DNA from: Vesta saturnalis
Lineage: Eukaryota > Arthropoda > Insecta > Coleoptera > Lampyridae
Length of the DNA: 64,000 nucleotides
Assembly: GCA_036346205.1 (NCBI GenBank)
Contig: JARFJB010000821.1
Span: forward strand, 4,985,222 to 5,049,221
Direction of reading: 5' to 3'
Shown: positions 12,601 through 27,600 of the stretch, piece after piece
Position numbering within the stretch: the first letter of the stretch is position 1
How the letters are laid out: the number at the start of each line of letters is the position of its first letter
Made by a program: the position numbers and the translations under genes
Notes under the pieces: generated by a model
The model's database searches: none
The model's input: the letters and a program-made list of their open reading frames with translations, nothing else
What the model was told of the DNA's origin: nothing

Positions 12601-15600
12601 ACCCAAAGACTCTAAGCTTGTGTTAAAGAGAAGTGTAAATAATGCGACGTTTAGTTAAATACCGACCGTTCGTAGTGTTCTGCAAAAGTCAACCGTAATA
12701 CTTTAGTAAATAATTTCGACAGTGAATCATATTCCCTTGAAGTCTGAACTAATTTGCCGCTTACTTTGAGCAGTAGTTCGCAAACATTTATTCATACGTA
12801 TAACGTTAGCTCACCCATTCAAATATTTTGTCATCGATTTTAGTTGTTAATAAAAAGTAATAATTATATATTTAGAATAAAAATGTACTTAGAATGTGAA
12901 AGAATGTAGTTTATTTTAAGAAATACGAGATGTATAAATTCGCAGGTATGTAGTAATATTTTATGGTACAAGTTAGAACAAAACGAAATAGAAAATAAAA
13001 CTTTCTCAAAATATATAAATGTCTGCGAACTACTGCTATAAGTAAGCGGCAACTTAGTACGACTTCAAGGAATATAATTCACTGTCGAAACTATTTACTA
13101 AAGTATTACGGTTGGTATTTAACTAAATGTCGCATTATTTATCTTTAACACAAATTGGTCAAGGGCTTGTAGGGGATAATTCCATATCGGACACTCAGCA
13201 GCAAATAGACTATAGCGCCGAAGCGAGCGATAAAACCGCTTAAGAATAACCACTTCCTAGTTGCTTGTTGAACGTTAAGTACTTATAATTGTGTTGTTAT
13301 ACATTAAACGTGGAAGCCATTACCTTTTCGTGGTTGATTATTGACTTTTGGAGGCATCTTATTTCGTCGTCACGGATTCAACGTTAACGACATTGAAAAC
13401 CGTCCTGTTAATTAGTTAGTATATGTGTGTGTGCGGTCTACCCTCTCAATTCACCGAAGTATTGGCTACGCAAGAAATCCTCCTCCTTACTATAGAATGT
13501 TATCACTCCATTATTTAGCAATATTCGTTAGGCCACAAGCAACCATTTCAAAGAAAGAATAAAAGGGCAGAGTAACGTAAGTTCATTTTATTTCCTTTAT
13601 TTGTTGTAATTTCTTATTTGTTCTACAGAGTAACGCCGTCGAACCAAATCGATATATTTTCGTTTATTATATTATCCTACGCTTTATTTGTACATACAAT
13701 ATTTAATACAAGATTTTTTATTCGTTGCATCTCTTTTAATTCCCTAAAAAATACAAACACGTCGAAATTATTAATATAACAATCATTTTACAGTCCACAT
13801 TTTGCACGCTTCGTTGGGGAGCTTACAAGTCATGAAAATTGAAATAACATCAGATATTACAGATTATATTATTAAATATAATAATAAAAAATCTGCATCC
13901 TCAATTATTGAGTATGAGCCACTGTTGCAAATGATTATAGAATATGAAGCATATTACAGCAAACAATGGACTGAGAACACGGGAAACTGCCCAGTATTAC
14001 ATGATTTACGTAAATATTGTAAATTGTTATTTATTGTTTAATGCGAGTATTCGAACTGCGGATTTTGCTATGTTTAAATACGTGTTACCGAACATTTCTA
14101 ATTTATTTTTTGCGCTTAATCACCCGCTTTATGCTAGTTGGTTTGTTCGATATCATAATAATTTATGCCACGTTGACGAAACGAATCCAGGTCTACGCGA
14201 GTTATTCGAGAAAGATTCTTTTGGAATTAAGAGGACCGACAAACCATTTTCCAGAAAGCCGATCGATTTGACGTTAGAACAAACGATCAATGCTCACTGG
14301 TGTTTTAACAAATTCAATTGCAGCTCGCCAAAGATGGTGTAAGTCATAGCATACGATCGACTATAATCTCTTACGTTATGCAGCAAGCAGGTATATCAAA
14401 AAATCAAGATATAACAGCAGATTTAGAGAAAAACGACTTGGTAATTTTAACAACGGGATTATGCAAAATATAAATTAATTCAATGAAGATATTGATAAGC
14501 AGTTGCTTTTCAACATTTCGAATGGACAAGCTACAAGAGACAACAACGAGACTCATTTATTACACAATGTGAAGAAGATCCAACTCGATTTGAGAAGCCA
14601 ATAAAAAATATATATATATGCATTTACAGATACGTTAAAAAAGAAGAAGGTCGTTGTGAATGGTAAGATACAGGAGGTACGTTTATGGTGGGATTTATTT
14701 GGGCGCCGACTTGCAGTTTCTTTGGACCAAAAAATTGATCTGGAGAAAGTTTTGTCGTTTCCGCTTACTCCTGCGCCCTTATCTTTATGCTATTTGGACG
14801 GCACTACGTGTAAAACTGACAAATCGGTTTTATTTAAATGTATAGAAAATGAAGTGGTCGACGGTAATAATCAGCTTCCATCTCGCATCGATACTAGTTT
14901 TTGACAAATATAAGTCGCCCTCACTCCATAAAAATAGTGAGCATGCTATTCGAGACACAAGTGAAAAACAGGATTATCACATTACCGGAGAAGACCAGAC
15001 CCGTCCTGCGGATTTCAATACAGAATTGAGGAACATAAAGTTTGAGGAAGCTATTGTGAAATGTTTGATTCAAAATTGGGAAAAGGCTGAGATAGCTCCT
15101 TTTTTTCTGTAATAAAATAGTATATTTAAATTTCGTCAACTGCTGTTGTAAAGAGTGTTGTAGATGTTTTTTTGTACCCGTCACATGAAGAAATAGATAC
15201 AAAAATTGTCCAACAAATTTGTAACTTAGATTTTGCTGCGAATGTCTGTATCAAGTGCTCCGATACGGATATATTGATAATAATGCTCAGAAATATGGTC
15301 AACTTAAGGAGTGACGTGAAGATTTGGATGGAATTTGATGTTGGCAACGCATTACGATGAGTCAATATCACTTAAATTCACGAAAAATTGGGACAATCGA
15401 CTTGTTCTGGTCTTCCAGCTCTGCACGCCTTCACTGGCTGCGATCAAAACCCGACATTTTTCAGAAAAGGAAAAAGCGTCCATATAATCTACTGATTCAG
15501 TCCGAAAACTTTCAAACAGCCTTTGCGAATTTAGATTCAGATGTAATTACAAAAAATATATGCAGAAAGTTACGAACCATCAAATCTTCCGCCCTGTAAA

Positions 15601-18600
15601 TCTGAGCTTATTGAGGACATAGATCGCAATGCATACGTATCAAGTATTTGGATAAATGCACATCAAAAAATACCAACCACAAAGGTGGCCGTGGAAAATG
15701 GTTGGCAGGAAATAGTTGGGCGATATGAGTTCGATTGGTTTGAAGGCCCACAACTTCCAACATTCGTGAAAGACGTTGTCATTGACGAAACTGATGTTTC
15801 AGATAATAGATTATATGTGATGTTTATCATGTGTATCTTACTTATTTAATCATTTTCAAATTAAACATGTTGTGCTTATACTAATTTGCAGATTCATTTT
15901 TTTGAAATATACTTTATTAATATCAGTATATGAATTCATTAATTTTAAATGTTATATCTTTTAATATTTATTGAACGCGTCCTATTATAGGAGGGCAAGC
16001 GCAACATTTTATCTACGACGGCATCAGTTACAGAAATATACTGACTGACTATATTTTTTGTAATTATAATAATATTTTTCACCAGTATACTAAATTTCAG
16101 ATTTTAGAAAGTACTTGCACGATGTACCGATTTTTTACAACTTTAACGCGTATTTTTAATTAATATAGTGCTCGCAAATTAAGTTTCAGGTTTTAGAAAG
16201 TAGTTGCTAGGTATATAGTTTTTTTACAAAATTAAATCCGCCCCGCACCAAACGCTAACGAAACCGGATGACTGACGGAACAAGCTTCACCAATGTGACG
16301 TAATATCAAATAATCTGCCTTTAGAAAATGCTTGCAGTTTTTGGTCGCTCGCCGCTCGGACTATTACCTTTAGATTCATAGCGCCGGCGAATTCACAGCA
16401 TAACTCAATACCATTTAAAATAATTAGCCACGTCAATCATAACAAGATGAAAGAGGGTGTGAAAACAACAAAGTTTTTTTGCAACTGTTTTCAAAATTAT
16501 AGAAAAAATTCGGCAACGTGTTGCGTTATAAAACATCATTCTTCACGTAATGAATACATCAGAGTGCTGCTCTATAAATAAACCCCTCACCCTCATAAAT
16601 AAATTAAGGCTTTATAAACTGTTGCTGAAGATTTTTTGTACCAAATTTTTAATAATTTATATTATTGCTTTTATTATGTATTTATATTTTTGCTTTACGA
16701 ATAACAATTTTTTAATTGGCATATATCGATGAGGGAGGGGCATTGGTACATACCAATTACAAAATTCCAAAAATGCTTAATACTCACTAGCAGGATTTTG
16801 TTTGCGAAAATGACATGGTCTAACCTTCAATATGTATATGCTTTTTTGTGGTTTGTCCTTCGCAAATCAGCACCCCGGCGTCATAAAGAAATTAAAAATC
16901 CTTAATAAAACGTTGTGGGATTTTTGTTACGAAAATAATTTGTACTACCATTTCAACACATAGATAATTATTCTTCCATAGTTTGTGCTTCGGAAATAAG
17001 CCGATCTCGATAAAGAAATCCATATAAATACCAATGCACTATTGTTGGTTTTTTTGTTTTGCGAGAATAATTGGCACTGACTTCCATTCGCAGTGTACAT
17101 ACATATTGGTCGGCAGTTTCTGTTTCGCAAATACGCCCTTCATCGTCATCAAGAAATTACAGTTATTTCATAAAAATAAATGAACCGTTGCTGATAATAA
17201 AGTACTAACGTCCATTTACAACATACATATTGTCCCGCAATTTGTGTTGGGCAAGCCTCCTAACGTCGTAAAAACATTCCATAATAATACTTAATGAATA
17301 CGGACATTTAGTTTTAATTTTCTTTTAATTCGGAAATAATATAGTTCACCATTCACCTTTATTTCGGGCAGACCTATAGTGTATGTTACAGGAACATTTG
17401 TAATTTAGTTTCAGGAGGTTTTAGAACACTTAATTTATAAAACCCTAAACCATTTTCATAATTATAAATAAATAATCAAAAAGATAGACAATATTTTCGC
17501 TTTGTAAAAAAAATTATTTTTGGACTCCTTATAAAAAACTACGGGACAATATGTATATTCAAATGAGACTTCTCGTAGGAATTATTTCGTAGAAAACTCT
17601 CAGCAATCGTTCCTTAGGCCTTTTTGTTGAATTTTTTAATTTATTTATGACGTTCGGGGGGGGGGGCTTATTTGTCGAGCACAAACTACAGTATTTTCTA
17701 AATGGAAGCTAATAGAAATTTTTGCAAAAAATCCCCCGCAACTGTTTAGTATTTCTATGAAATTTTTTAAATCTGGTTATCACGAGGGGACTAATTTGCG
17801 AAACACAAACTAATGACAACATGTATGTTGTGAATGGGAGTTATTTTTTATGAAGTTTTTAAATTTCATTATGGTGATGGAGGGCTCACTTCCGAAGAAC
17901 AAACTATGGGACAATGTTTTTAATGAAACATCCCCAGCAATGATTCCTTAATTGTTTTCATGGAATTGTTTAAACAGGTCCTTAGGTTTTATTAAATTTT
18001 TTAATTTCTTTATGATGATGGGGTGGGGACTATTTCTCCAGAACAAACTACAGTATGTTCTAAATGGAAGGCTAATAGAAATATTTAAAAAAAAAAACAT
18101 CCCCCACATCTGTTTAGTAAGTATTTCTATGTAATTTTTTTAATCTAATTATGACGCGGGAGACTAATGTGCGAAACACAAACTAATGACAACATGTATG
18201 TTGTGAATGGGAGTTAATATAAAATATTTTTTAATAAAAGATAACCAGCGAATGTTCCTTAAGTAATTTTATAAAGTTTTTAAATTTCATTATGGTGATG
18301 GAGGGCTCACTTCCGAAGAACAAACTATGGGACAATGTTTTTAATGAAACATCCTCAGTAATGATTCCTTAATTGTTTTCATGGAATTGTTTAAACAGGT
18401 CCTTAGGTTTTATTAAATTTTTTTATTTCTTTATGATAATGGGGTGGGGGCTATTTCTCCAGAACAAACTACAGTATGTTCTAAATGGAGACTAATAGAA
18501 ATATTTTTTGAAAAAAACATCCCCCACATCTGTTTAATAAGTATTTCTATGTAATTTTTTTAATCTAATTATGACGCGGGAGACTAATGTGCGAAACACA

Positions 18601-21600
18601 AACTAATGACAACATGTATGTTGTGAATGGAGTGAAATATAAAATATTTTTAATAAAAGATAACCAGCGAATGTTCCTTAAGTAATTTTATAAAGTTTTA
18701 AATTTCATTATGGTGATGGAGGGCTCATTCGAAGAACAAACTATGGGACAATGTTTTAATGAAACATCCTCAGTAATGATTCCTTAATTGTTTTCATGGA
18801 ATTGTTTAAACAGGTCCTTAGGTTTTATAAAATTTTAATTTCTTTATGACGAGGGGGGGGGGGCTATTTCTCGAGAACAAACTACAGTATGTTCTAAATG
18901 GAAGCTAATAGAAATATTTTTTGAAAAAAAAAATTCCCCACATCCGTTTAGTAAGTATTTATATGGAATTTTTTAATCTAATTTTGACGCGGGAGACTAA
19001 TGTGCGAAACACAAACTAATGACAACATGTATGTTGTGAATGGGAGTTAGTATAAAATATTTTTAATAAAAGATGAGCAGCGACGGTTCCTTAAGTAATT
19101 TTATGAAATTTTTAAATTTCATTATGGTAATGGGGGGCTCATTTCCGAAGTACAAACTATGGGACAATATTTTTAATGGAACATACCCAGCAATGGTTCC
19201 TTAATTGTTTTCGTGGAATTGTTTAAATCTCTGTGTAGTTAGCACAAATGATTTTCGTAAAAGAAATTCCCAGCCACTGTTCCTTAAATATTTTTAATAA
19301 TTTTTTTTTAATTTCTTTATGACGACTGGAGTCTTATTTGCGAAACACAAACAACGGGACAATATGTATGTTGTAAATTGGAGTTGGTACAATTTATTTC
19401 TTTATAACGATGGAGTCCGCTTTTTCTGAAGCAAAAACTGCAAAACGTATATGTTGTTAAGAAGGGTTAGTACAAATGGGGAGGGGACGGGGGCTTATTT
19501 GTAAATCCAAAAATTATGGGACTAATGTACATATTGTAAAGAGATTAGTAGAAATTATCAAATTACTTTCTTAAAAAAAATCTTCAGCAACCGTCTATTA
19601 AGTACTTTTTTGAATATTGCTCATTTGTATAGGAGGGTGGAGGTTTGTTTGTGAAGCGCAGACTCGTTACGCGAACAAACGTTGCCTTTTTACATCCATT
19701 GGAAACTGCCCTTCTTGTGATACAAAATTGCTGAAGATGAGGGCAGATTTAGCCAACGAAATATCACATAAAATTCAATGGAGAAGTGTATTATGATTGT
19801 TCAGTTTTTACCTTTCTTGTATAAATTTAGTAACATGTATGAGAACTGCACCATCATGTACCCTTTTAATGCTATCACCTCTATGGTGTTATATACAGTG
19901 TACAGGAATTGGTGATCGGATTGATTGTTGGTGCACAGAATATTGCCCCGGGTTTCCTGAAACCACGTTTATTCAAAGTAAATTCCGCTTATTAAGTTGA
20001 TGTGAGTAATTAATTTGCTTACTGACTGGAAAAATATGGTAAAGAATACTGTATACGATTGAAAGGAAAAATATTGACTGGTAGGATGTTTTATGAAAAA
20101 ATTGTTTATTGAGATATGTAATCAAAGAAAGTGCGGAGAGTTATGTTAGCAAGGAAGGGAGCTGAGATGATTTGAAGGAACGAAGAGGTAATGAATAGAT
20201 GAAGAGGATTCCTTAATAAAAAGGTGATCTTAACCTTGTAAAAGAAGTTTTATTTGTACTAAGTGACGCTAGTCAGCAACAATTTTGCTTTGTCTAAATT
20301 TGTATAAAATAGTGTTTCAATTCTTATTTTTTCGCAAATTGTGTTAAGAAACTCCTTATAGTATACGTCACAAAAAAGTTTATTTTAGGTCGGCTGGTTT
20401 TTCGATATTTTCCTTTCTTATTGATGTTAGGCAGGGATGCGGTACGTCTGGAACCTAGGAGCGGTTGCGTTTACCTGTGCGCATCTCGTCTATATAGGTG
20501 GATATTTTGAAATCATTTTAAGACATTCTTTTTATACAATTTTCTGTCTTTTTAGCATTATAAATTTATAGTTGCCAGACAGTTTTGTTGTTGCTTACAT
20601 TGCGCCAGATCTAACTTAAGTAATTAAAAAATAATAATTTTCAAACCTTTTTAGCATAGCTGTAATTTTAATATGATATAGTTCTGTAATCAAAGAATAC
20701 AATATTAATTTGCCAGATGGAAATTCCGTTGTTTAATTAGGAATCAGACCAATTTAAATCTCAAGGAGAATAGGTGAGTTAGAAGAGTGTGGCAGTTTAT
20801 TCGTTGGTTGCGTGAGAGAGAGAGCTGCAACGGAGGCCGTTAGAGAGAGACAGTAAATGATTTAAATTAACTAATATTGTTTATGTAAGTTACAATTTCA
20901 TAAAAAAATAGGGCAGAATAATAATTAAATTAAAATGACATGAAAACAACAAAAAATATTATTAGCAAAATAAAACAAATCATTTATTTTCAATACGTAG
21001 TAAATGATCCATAAAATGTTAGTCAGTAGTTTTATTGAATAATTGTGTCACAATAAAATGCTGCGTCGTCAGTATCATGGTCACTGTTATCATCGTTATC
21101 ACTCCTTATATCATTATCATCTTCAGATGTATTTGCATTTTCTATGACCCGAGTCTGTAAAAAATTTTAATTTATGGACTGTTAGTAAGTTGTTACGTGT
21201 TTGTTGAGAATTTTTAATATTTTATTCAATTAATATTTACCTTGAACTAAGGTATCAGCAACTAATGATGGCAATTGATTCCCAACAAACCAGACAAAAT
21301 CATACTTATTGTTTATGGTCCAACCACAAGCTTCTGGGGATAGCGACATAACGAGGTCCTAATAAATGTTGTAACTCCGCCTTACATGAAGGTAGGTTTG
21401 ACGAGTCGAAATTCTTAAAAATTTTATCGAAGTTGTCGTCTGAATTTTTGGACCGTTAAGTATTAGAAAATAAGTAAAATCTTACATCGTTGGCATTGTT
21501 ACTATTACGGACTCCATACATATGACAAACGAATTTTTCCAAGGTAGCAAATGCACTCTCCAATATTTCCATTCCATTAATAATTTGAAAGGGCGGAGTT

Positions 21601-24600
21601 TCCCTTTGCGGAAAAAAGCTGATGTATAATCACATCCTGTCATTGAATGGAAACCTGGTAGAGCTTTACATAAACTACTACTCAGTATATCATACAATTT
21701 ATTGATGTTGACATATTGTTGGTGATTTCCAACGCCAATATTTATCCACAATTTTAAGGAAGCATTCAGATGGTCTATATTTCCGAGAAGTATAATAATG
21801 ATGTCAGAGTCCGAGCGCCTTACAACTTCAGCGTCAAAATCAATTTGGCAGATATGATATACAATCCTTGAATCTGCTTTTCATGCTCTTCACACGATAA
21901 TGAATCTTCTTTGGTCATGATAACTTTGTCATATTCAACACGATGCAATAACATTCATTTAAACTCAAGTAGTTTTTTTTTTACCAATAAACGGTGCCAT
22001 ATAAATCAGTAGCCCAGTGGTCGATAAAAAATTTTACTATTGCTCCTTTAAACTGGATATTTTTGAGCAGAGTAGTAAAATTATGAGGTCGTATTTGATT
22101 AGATCCAATTGAATCAGGGCTGGTCGATTCTTTTCAAAGTGTATGCACACAATCTTTAATGCACGGCGTAAAATAGTGGTCGAATACAATATCAATTGCG
22201 ATTTGTTTTGAAATTAGTGATCGTGCTAAGGAATTTTTAGACACTGCATCAAAGGTTTGAGGTATTTCTTTCATGAGATGTAACATGAAGAAGCCGCCTA
22301 TTATAACTATGTCGGAACACTACGGATGCGTACTGTTATCCACACCCATTTTTTTTCAAATATTTTGATTAACTGTGATTTCGGTTTTATAAATAGTTCC
22401 ATCAGTATTTTCACATAGATGTTGGTACAGGTGTTAATGGTAATGTAAGAACTTTTTCAATGTCAACTTTGTTGCTCAGAGATATACCGAACATTCGACC
22501 GAATAAATCTCTTTGCATAATCAGTTTGATAACTGTATTACCAAGCGCGAGTTTTGTGAAATGCTGAAGTATTGGGGTGCAAAGCTTATACGAAGAATGT
22601 GTGAATTATTCAATGTATGCCTTATGTGTGGAAAAGTGCCGAGGAATTGGAAGAGCGCGATCATTGTACCACTCTATACGGGTAAGGGGAACAAGAGTGA
22701 TTGCAAGCACTACAGAGAAATAAGTTTGCTCGGCGTGCCTGGTAAAGTATTTACTGATCGATAGAGTACAAGAAACTACACATACTAAGATTTGGGATGT
22801 GCAGGGTAGCTTCATGCCAGGGAGAGGCTATGTGGATCAGATGGTTGCTCCCCAGCAGGTGATCGGAAAGTGTTTAAGTGTAAAAAGGAAGCTGTACTGT
22901 GCGTTTGTAGATCTGGAGAAAGCATACGACAGAGTGAATAGGGAGAAGTTGTGGGAAATATTAAATGAGTATGGCGTAAATAAAGGTATAATAAACGGAG
23001 TAAGGGCAGTATACAACTGTAGTCGGGCAAGTGTTAGGGTGAGATGAGGTATGAGTGAATACTTTAATATTGAGCAAGGAGTGCCACATGGCTGTGTGAT
23101 GTCACCGTGGTTGTTTAATGTATACATGGATAAATGTGTTAGACAAGCATGACCGATACAAATGGTGTAATGGTTTGTGGCGTAAATGTACGCTTCTGGT
23201 GTATGCAGATGACAGTCTTATTAAGTAACAGTGCGGATGAGCTACAAACTGCTCTGAGGAAGTTTGATACAGTCTGTGAGGGCTGTAGACCTAAAGGTAA
23301 ACTTGAACAAAACTAAGATTGTGGTGTTCAATCGGGAAGGTGGAAAGGAGAGTAGAGTATGTACAATGGAGGGTGAGATTGGACAAAGGGTCAATTCTGG
23401 AAGGAAAGTGATTGGAAGTATGTGGACGATAATGAGAAACGAAAGCATGAGCCTAACTGTGAAACGAGATGGCGTATTTGTCCCATCAGTACTATATGGA
23501 AAACACCAAAGAAAATAAATGCCGTGGGTATGAGATTCCTGAGAAGCGCATGTGGTAAAACCAGAAGGGACAATAAATAATGAGTGCATATTGGAGTATA
23601 GCGAGGAAAAGACGATGATGGATAGATATAAAAGTAGTAATATTACGTTGGTTTGGTCACATAGAGATAAAGAACAACGCAAGATTAATGAAGCAAATAT
23701 ATGTGGGTGAGGTTAGAGGTAAGGTTGTGTCTGGTAGGCCGCGTAAAACTTGGATGAATATAGTAGAATGTATGATAAAGGAAAGAAAGATAAGGAGTTT
23801 TAAAAATAAAAGGGCATGTCAGAGACAATGTATGAATCTTGCGGAAGCTAGGAAGTATGCGGAGATAGGAAAGGCATTGAGAAAGGTTCAGAATGAAACA
23901 TAAATAAGAGGTAGAGATTGCTTTGCATACCCCGCAAGGGAATGGCGTGAAGGTTATGTCAAGTTTAAGTTAAGTTTTGTTTTCTTCGGGGCAGCAGCAA
24001 AGTTCAACACATTTTTTTTTTATCGGCTTACCAAATCTATGCTCACTATTTGGACATTCATCCATGAACTTTTTTCTCAAAATACCACCGTTATCTTCGA
24101 TATTTAATAAACATTCAGTAATATCTGAAGCAGCAGGCTTTCCAGTCGCAATATTATAAAGATTATCTTGATCTAAGCTGGAATCGAATGGATCTGCAAC
24201 TTGTTTAGCATGAATTCTAATCCTATTAGGTTCTATGTCGGCAGTTACGTCTTGTAATTGGTTTAATCCAGTAATATCAAGGACATGAGAAATTAATACA
24301 GCTCTTATGCTATGACTCAGCCCAGCGTTGATGTGTTGCTAAAGAGTTTGTAAAGTGTGCCACTTAATCTCACTCAATCGTCTTGCTGCGTCAGCATTAA
24401 TAGTTTGCTCCAATATAAGATTAATTGGTATTCTTGAATAAGGCTTTTCAGTGCTTTTAATTCAATGCGTTTCATGAATATTATTTAAATTATCTGATTA
24501 TTTGACACACCACCGAGCATAGTTCTGTTGATTAACAATGAACAATAAATTTATAATTTTTGGAATTATGTATTTCAAAATCACCCATCCGTATGCTTCT

Positions 24601-27600
24601 AGATAGAGTGATGTTATAATTAAACAACTTTATGTAAATCATGTAGTATTGAGCTGTCTTCCCATAATCACCTCGCCGTGTCCGATTTACATACCTTTCC
24701 ATATGATGAAAATAGTCGAGATAATACTTCATTAGATAACAGTTCCTCTGACGTAGTTGAATGCGAAACCTTTGTGTTATGGTACTTCAAAAGATCATCG
24801 TAATCTGTTCTTGGAGAAAATCATACTCAGTTTTTTTAGTTTTTAAAAATTCTTGGAAATGCAAAATTTGCAAACCAAAAGCCATCAAAGGATGCACACG
24901 TTTGCAACGATTGAAATTTTACTTTCTACCATCATATGAGATAATCCACACTCATTTATAAATGTTCCAATTGATTTAAAAAAAAGCCATCATTAAATGA
25001 ACCATGATGTATAAAGAGGTATCCGCTGCTTGAATTTTTAATGGCATTTTAGATATGGCTAAATCACAAGTTTGATTGCACTCTTTACCAATTTTTTGGG
25101 CCTGTTCCATCGTATTTACCACCACAGCTATATTGGTAGGTGGAGAATTTATGGGTGTAAGATATGAAACTCTTTGCTTTAAGCTATAGTCTTCGATTAA
25201 TTGAGAATTGAAGCCTGTCCACATTGGAAAAAGTGTGAAACTAAGCGTAATAAATCAATTTATTGTATTAATGGCAAAGTATCTGGAGAAGTAAATTCTT
25301 CTTGCTGAAGAGATGTTAAACATTCAGACATCTTCATTCGTTTGGCATATGGACTGATGTCAGGAACAATAGCTTCAAAGGTTCTTCTTCGTTTAGATGG
25401 TCCTGATAACATTTCATTTAAATCATCACTGGCAATATTTATATCCTGTACCTGATGAACACTCTCACTATATTTTGGTATATGATTCCAACAGTGTCAT
25501 GTAGCGTTTCTTTTCCATTTATTGTGTTGACGAATCTGTCATAGTTATCAAATGCCACACCTGTACGTAATAATGGATTGCAAATAATGCCAGGACGTGC
25601 TAACAGATGAAGTGGTAGCTTCAGTTTCCAACTCTTCCAGAGTGTTGTGGTGGCAAGAATGTCCAAGTCTATTTAAAATATTTATAATCTTCCGAGTATT
25701 TGTAATGCTTTTCATAGTCATACCAAGTGTTATTTGTTTAGACGGCTTAACAGTCTCATTACTGACCAAAAAATAGCATCTGGGGCCATGAACTTGTCAA
25801 TCGCTGATAATTTACACTATCTCTCCGACGAATATCTTTGCCTCCAATTAAGTCTTTAAAAAAACTTTTTGGGAATCGAACACTCACCTTTAATTAAATC
25901 TTTCGTTTTAATATTTGATAATATCTGTATTTTAAATTAATTTTCGCAGGATGAATGCTGCTTTGTCGATCAAATCATTCTCTTGAAAATTCATAAAATC
26001 GTTGTCTTCAATTAAATTACTATCCCTGCGCATAATTACTTTCTGTTTGTTTTTGGTTTGAATTTTAATTGTCTTTTGAAAATGTTTCCAAATCTTACTT
26101 TCAAGGACATGATTAGTTATATAAGTTGAATCTGGTGAAGATTTTAATTCATTTTCCAATTCATTATTGTATATATCACAAAGAGATGATAATAACACGT
26201 AACTTTTCTTTTTTATAATCAGAACGTCAATTAATAATATATCCTTAAAAAATTTTGTGGATATCTCTATTTACATGCCATGAAGTACGTGGATGATAAA
26301 ATACACTTTCACCTGCGGATTTTATATCATTGATTTTTTTAACAATTTATCATTATCTAATGTTGTCATCCATTCAATATTTTTTTTCATAAATTCCTTT
26401 AAGGAATTAAAGTTTGTCGTTTTCCTGCTTTCGATCTTCCACACAAAAACACAAACACTTTTCAGGTTAACACTTTTCTCTATTATAGCACTATCTTCAA
26501 GTCTTGGAGTTTCATTAAAAGGCTCTGTGACTACATTAATGCCATCACTATTATCAATAGTTGAATTGTTTACTTCAAGGATTGGCATAACATCATCTGG
26601 AGTAGTCTCATGAATGGTTGGTGAATTTGACTATGGTGGAGTAGTGTACTAGACACATCAATAGGTATTCGATGAAGGATTAGATACATTTAAATTGCGC
26701 TATTTAGTCATTAAGGATGTAAAAGTGCTGTAGCATTGTTTACGATATCCATCAGTAACATTCACATTGCCCGGTAACTTCACATTTCTATATTTGAGAT
26801 TAAACTTGATATGAGAATTTAAAATTTCTGCACATTTATTTAATTTTGCTTCATTAAATTTTATTATTTTACCACTTTCATCGGAACAAAAAAACACATT
26901 TTTCTTTTTCCTCGCCCATCACGATGAAATTCTGCTTTATTTTCTTTTATAACAACAATGCAGCATGATACAGCAAACATAAATACTTATATGGTCGACG
27001 CCATCCAAAAAATGGCAGCTGTGATTGTCTATATCTCATAACGCTCTCTCTCACACAACCAACGAATAAGCTACCACACTCTTCTAACTCACCTATTCTG
27101 CCCGAGACTTAAATTGGTCTGGTTCCTAATTAAACTATCTCATATTAAAATTACAGCTATGAAAAAAGGTTTGAATATTATTATTTTTTAATTACTTAAA
27201 TTAGATCTGGCACAATGCAAGCAACAACAAAACTATCTGGCAACTATAAAGTTATAATGCTAAAAAGACAGAAAATTATATTAAAAAAAATGTCTTAAAA
27301 TGATTTTAAAATATCCACTTTTTTACCTATACCGGGTGTAAATCAAATAGGGCCACCCCCGTAACTTTTGAACGGATCGTTAGATTTTGTTCAAATATTA
27401 GTGAAAGTTTGGGATTTTTGCATAAAAAACAATATGGCGGACTTCCGATTTCACCGGAAATGACGCAAAAGCTGAAAATTTAAACGGAACACTGTATATT
27501 TTTACATATTTGATTCTAGGGCTTCAAATACATACATTTCATCTGTCATTTTAATTTTATTTTTTAATTTTAGATCATTATGACGTCATCTAAATTATAG

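Larger units (their letters stand above)
8844..16364 (+). mobile_element. Element C: long-TIR DNA transposon encoding an XPG/FEN1-like nuclease
   Basis: The TIRs begin AGTCAGAGGGGCAAGCGACC on the left and AGTCCGAGCGGCGAGCGACC (reverse complement) on the right. They share the blocks CTGCAAGCATTTTCTA, GATATTACGTCACATTGGTG and CATCCGGTTTCGTTAGCG. The left arm is split by a piggyBac (8983-11679) and resumes at 11684 with the matching TTAATTTTGTAAAAAA segment, so the full arm is about 300 bp (8844-8982 plus 11684 to about 11860; about 16060 to 16364). Without the piggyBac the element is 4.8 kb. It contains a broken large plus-strand gene (11941-15850) and a fold-back insertion (12511-13219). The target duplication is not clear. 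Element D is a relative with unrelated TIRs. Confidence 0.75.

Noticed and set aside
16570..19680. A CRISPR-like array
   Set aside because: The repeats are adjacent diverged monomers of about 140 bp without unique spacers, in eukaryotic intronic DNA.
19797..20000. Plus-strand open frame over gene 1 exon 3
   Set aside because: The minus strand here matches exon 3 of gene 2 with correct splice sites; the plus frame is a shadow.
23242..23682. Long minus-strand frame opposite the reverse transcriptase
   Set aside because: It is the complement of the non-LTR coding region, which has clear plus-strand motifs.
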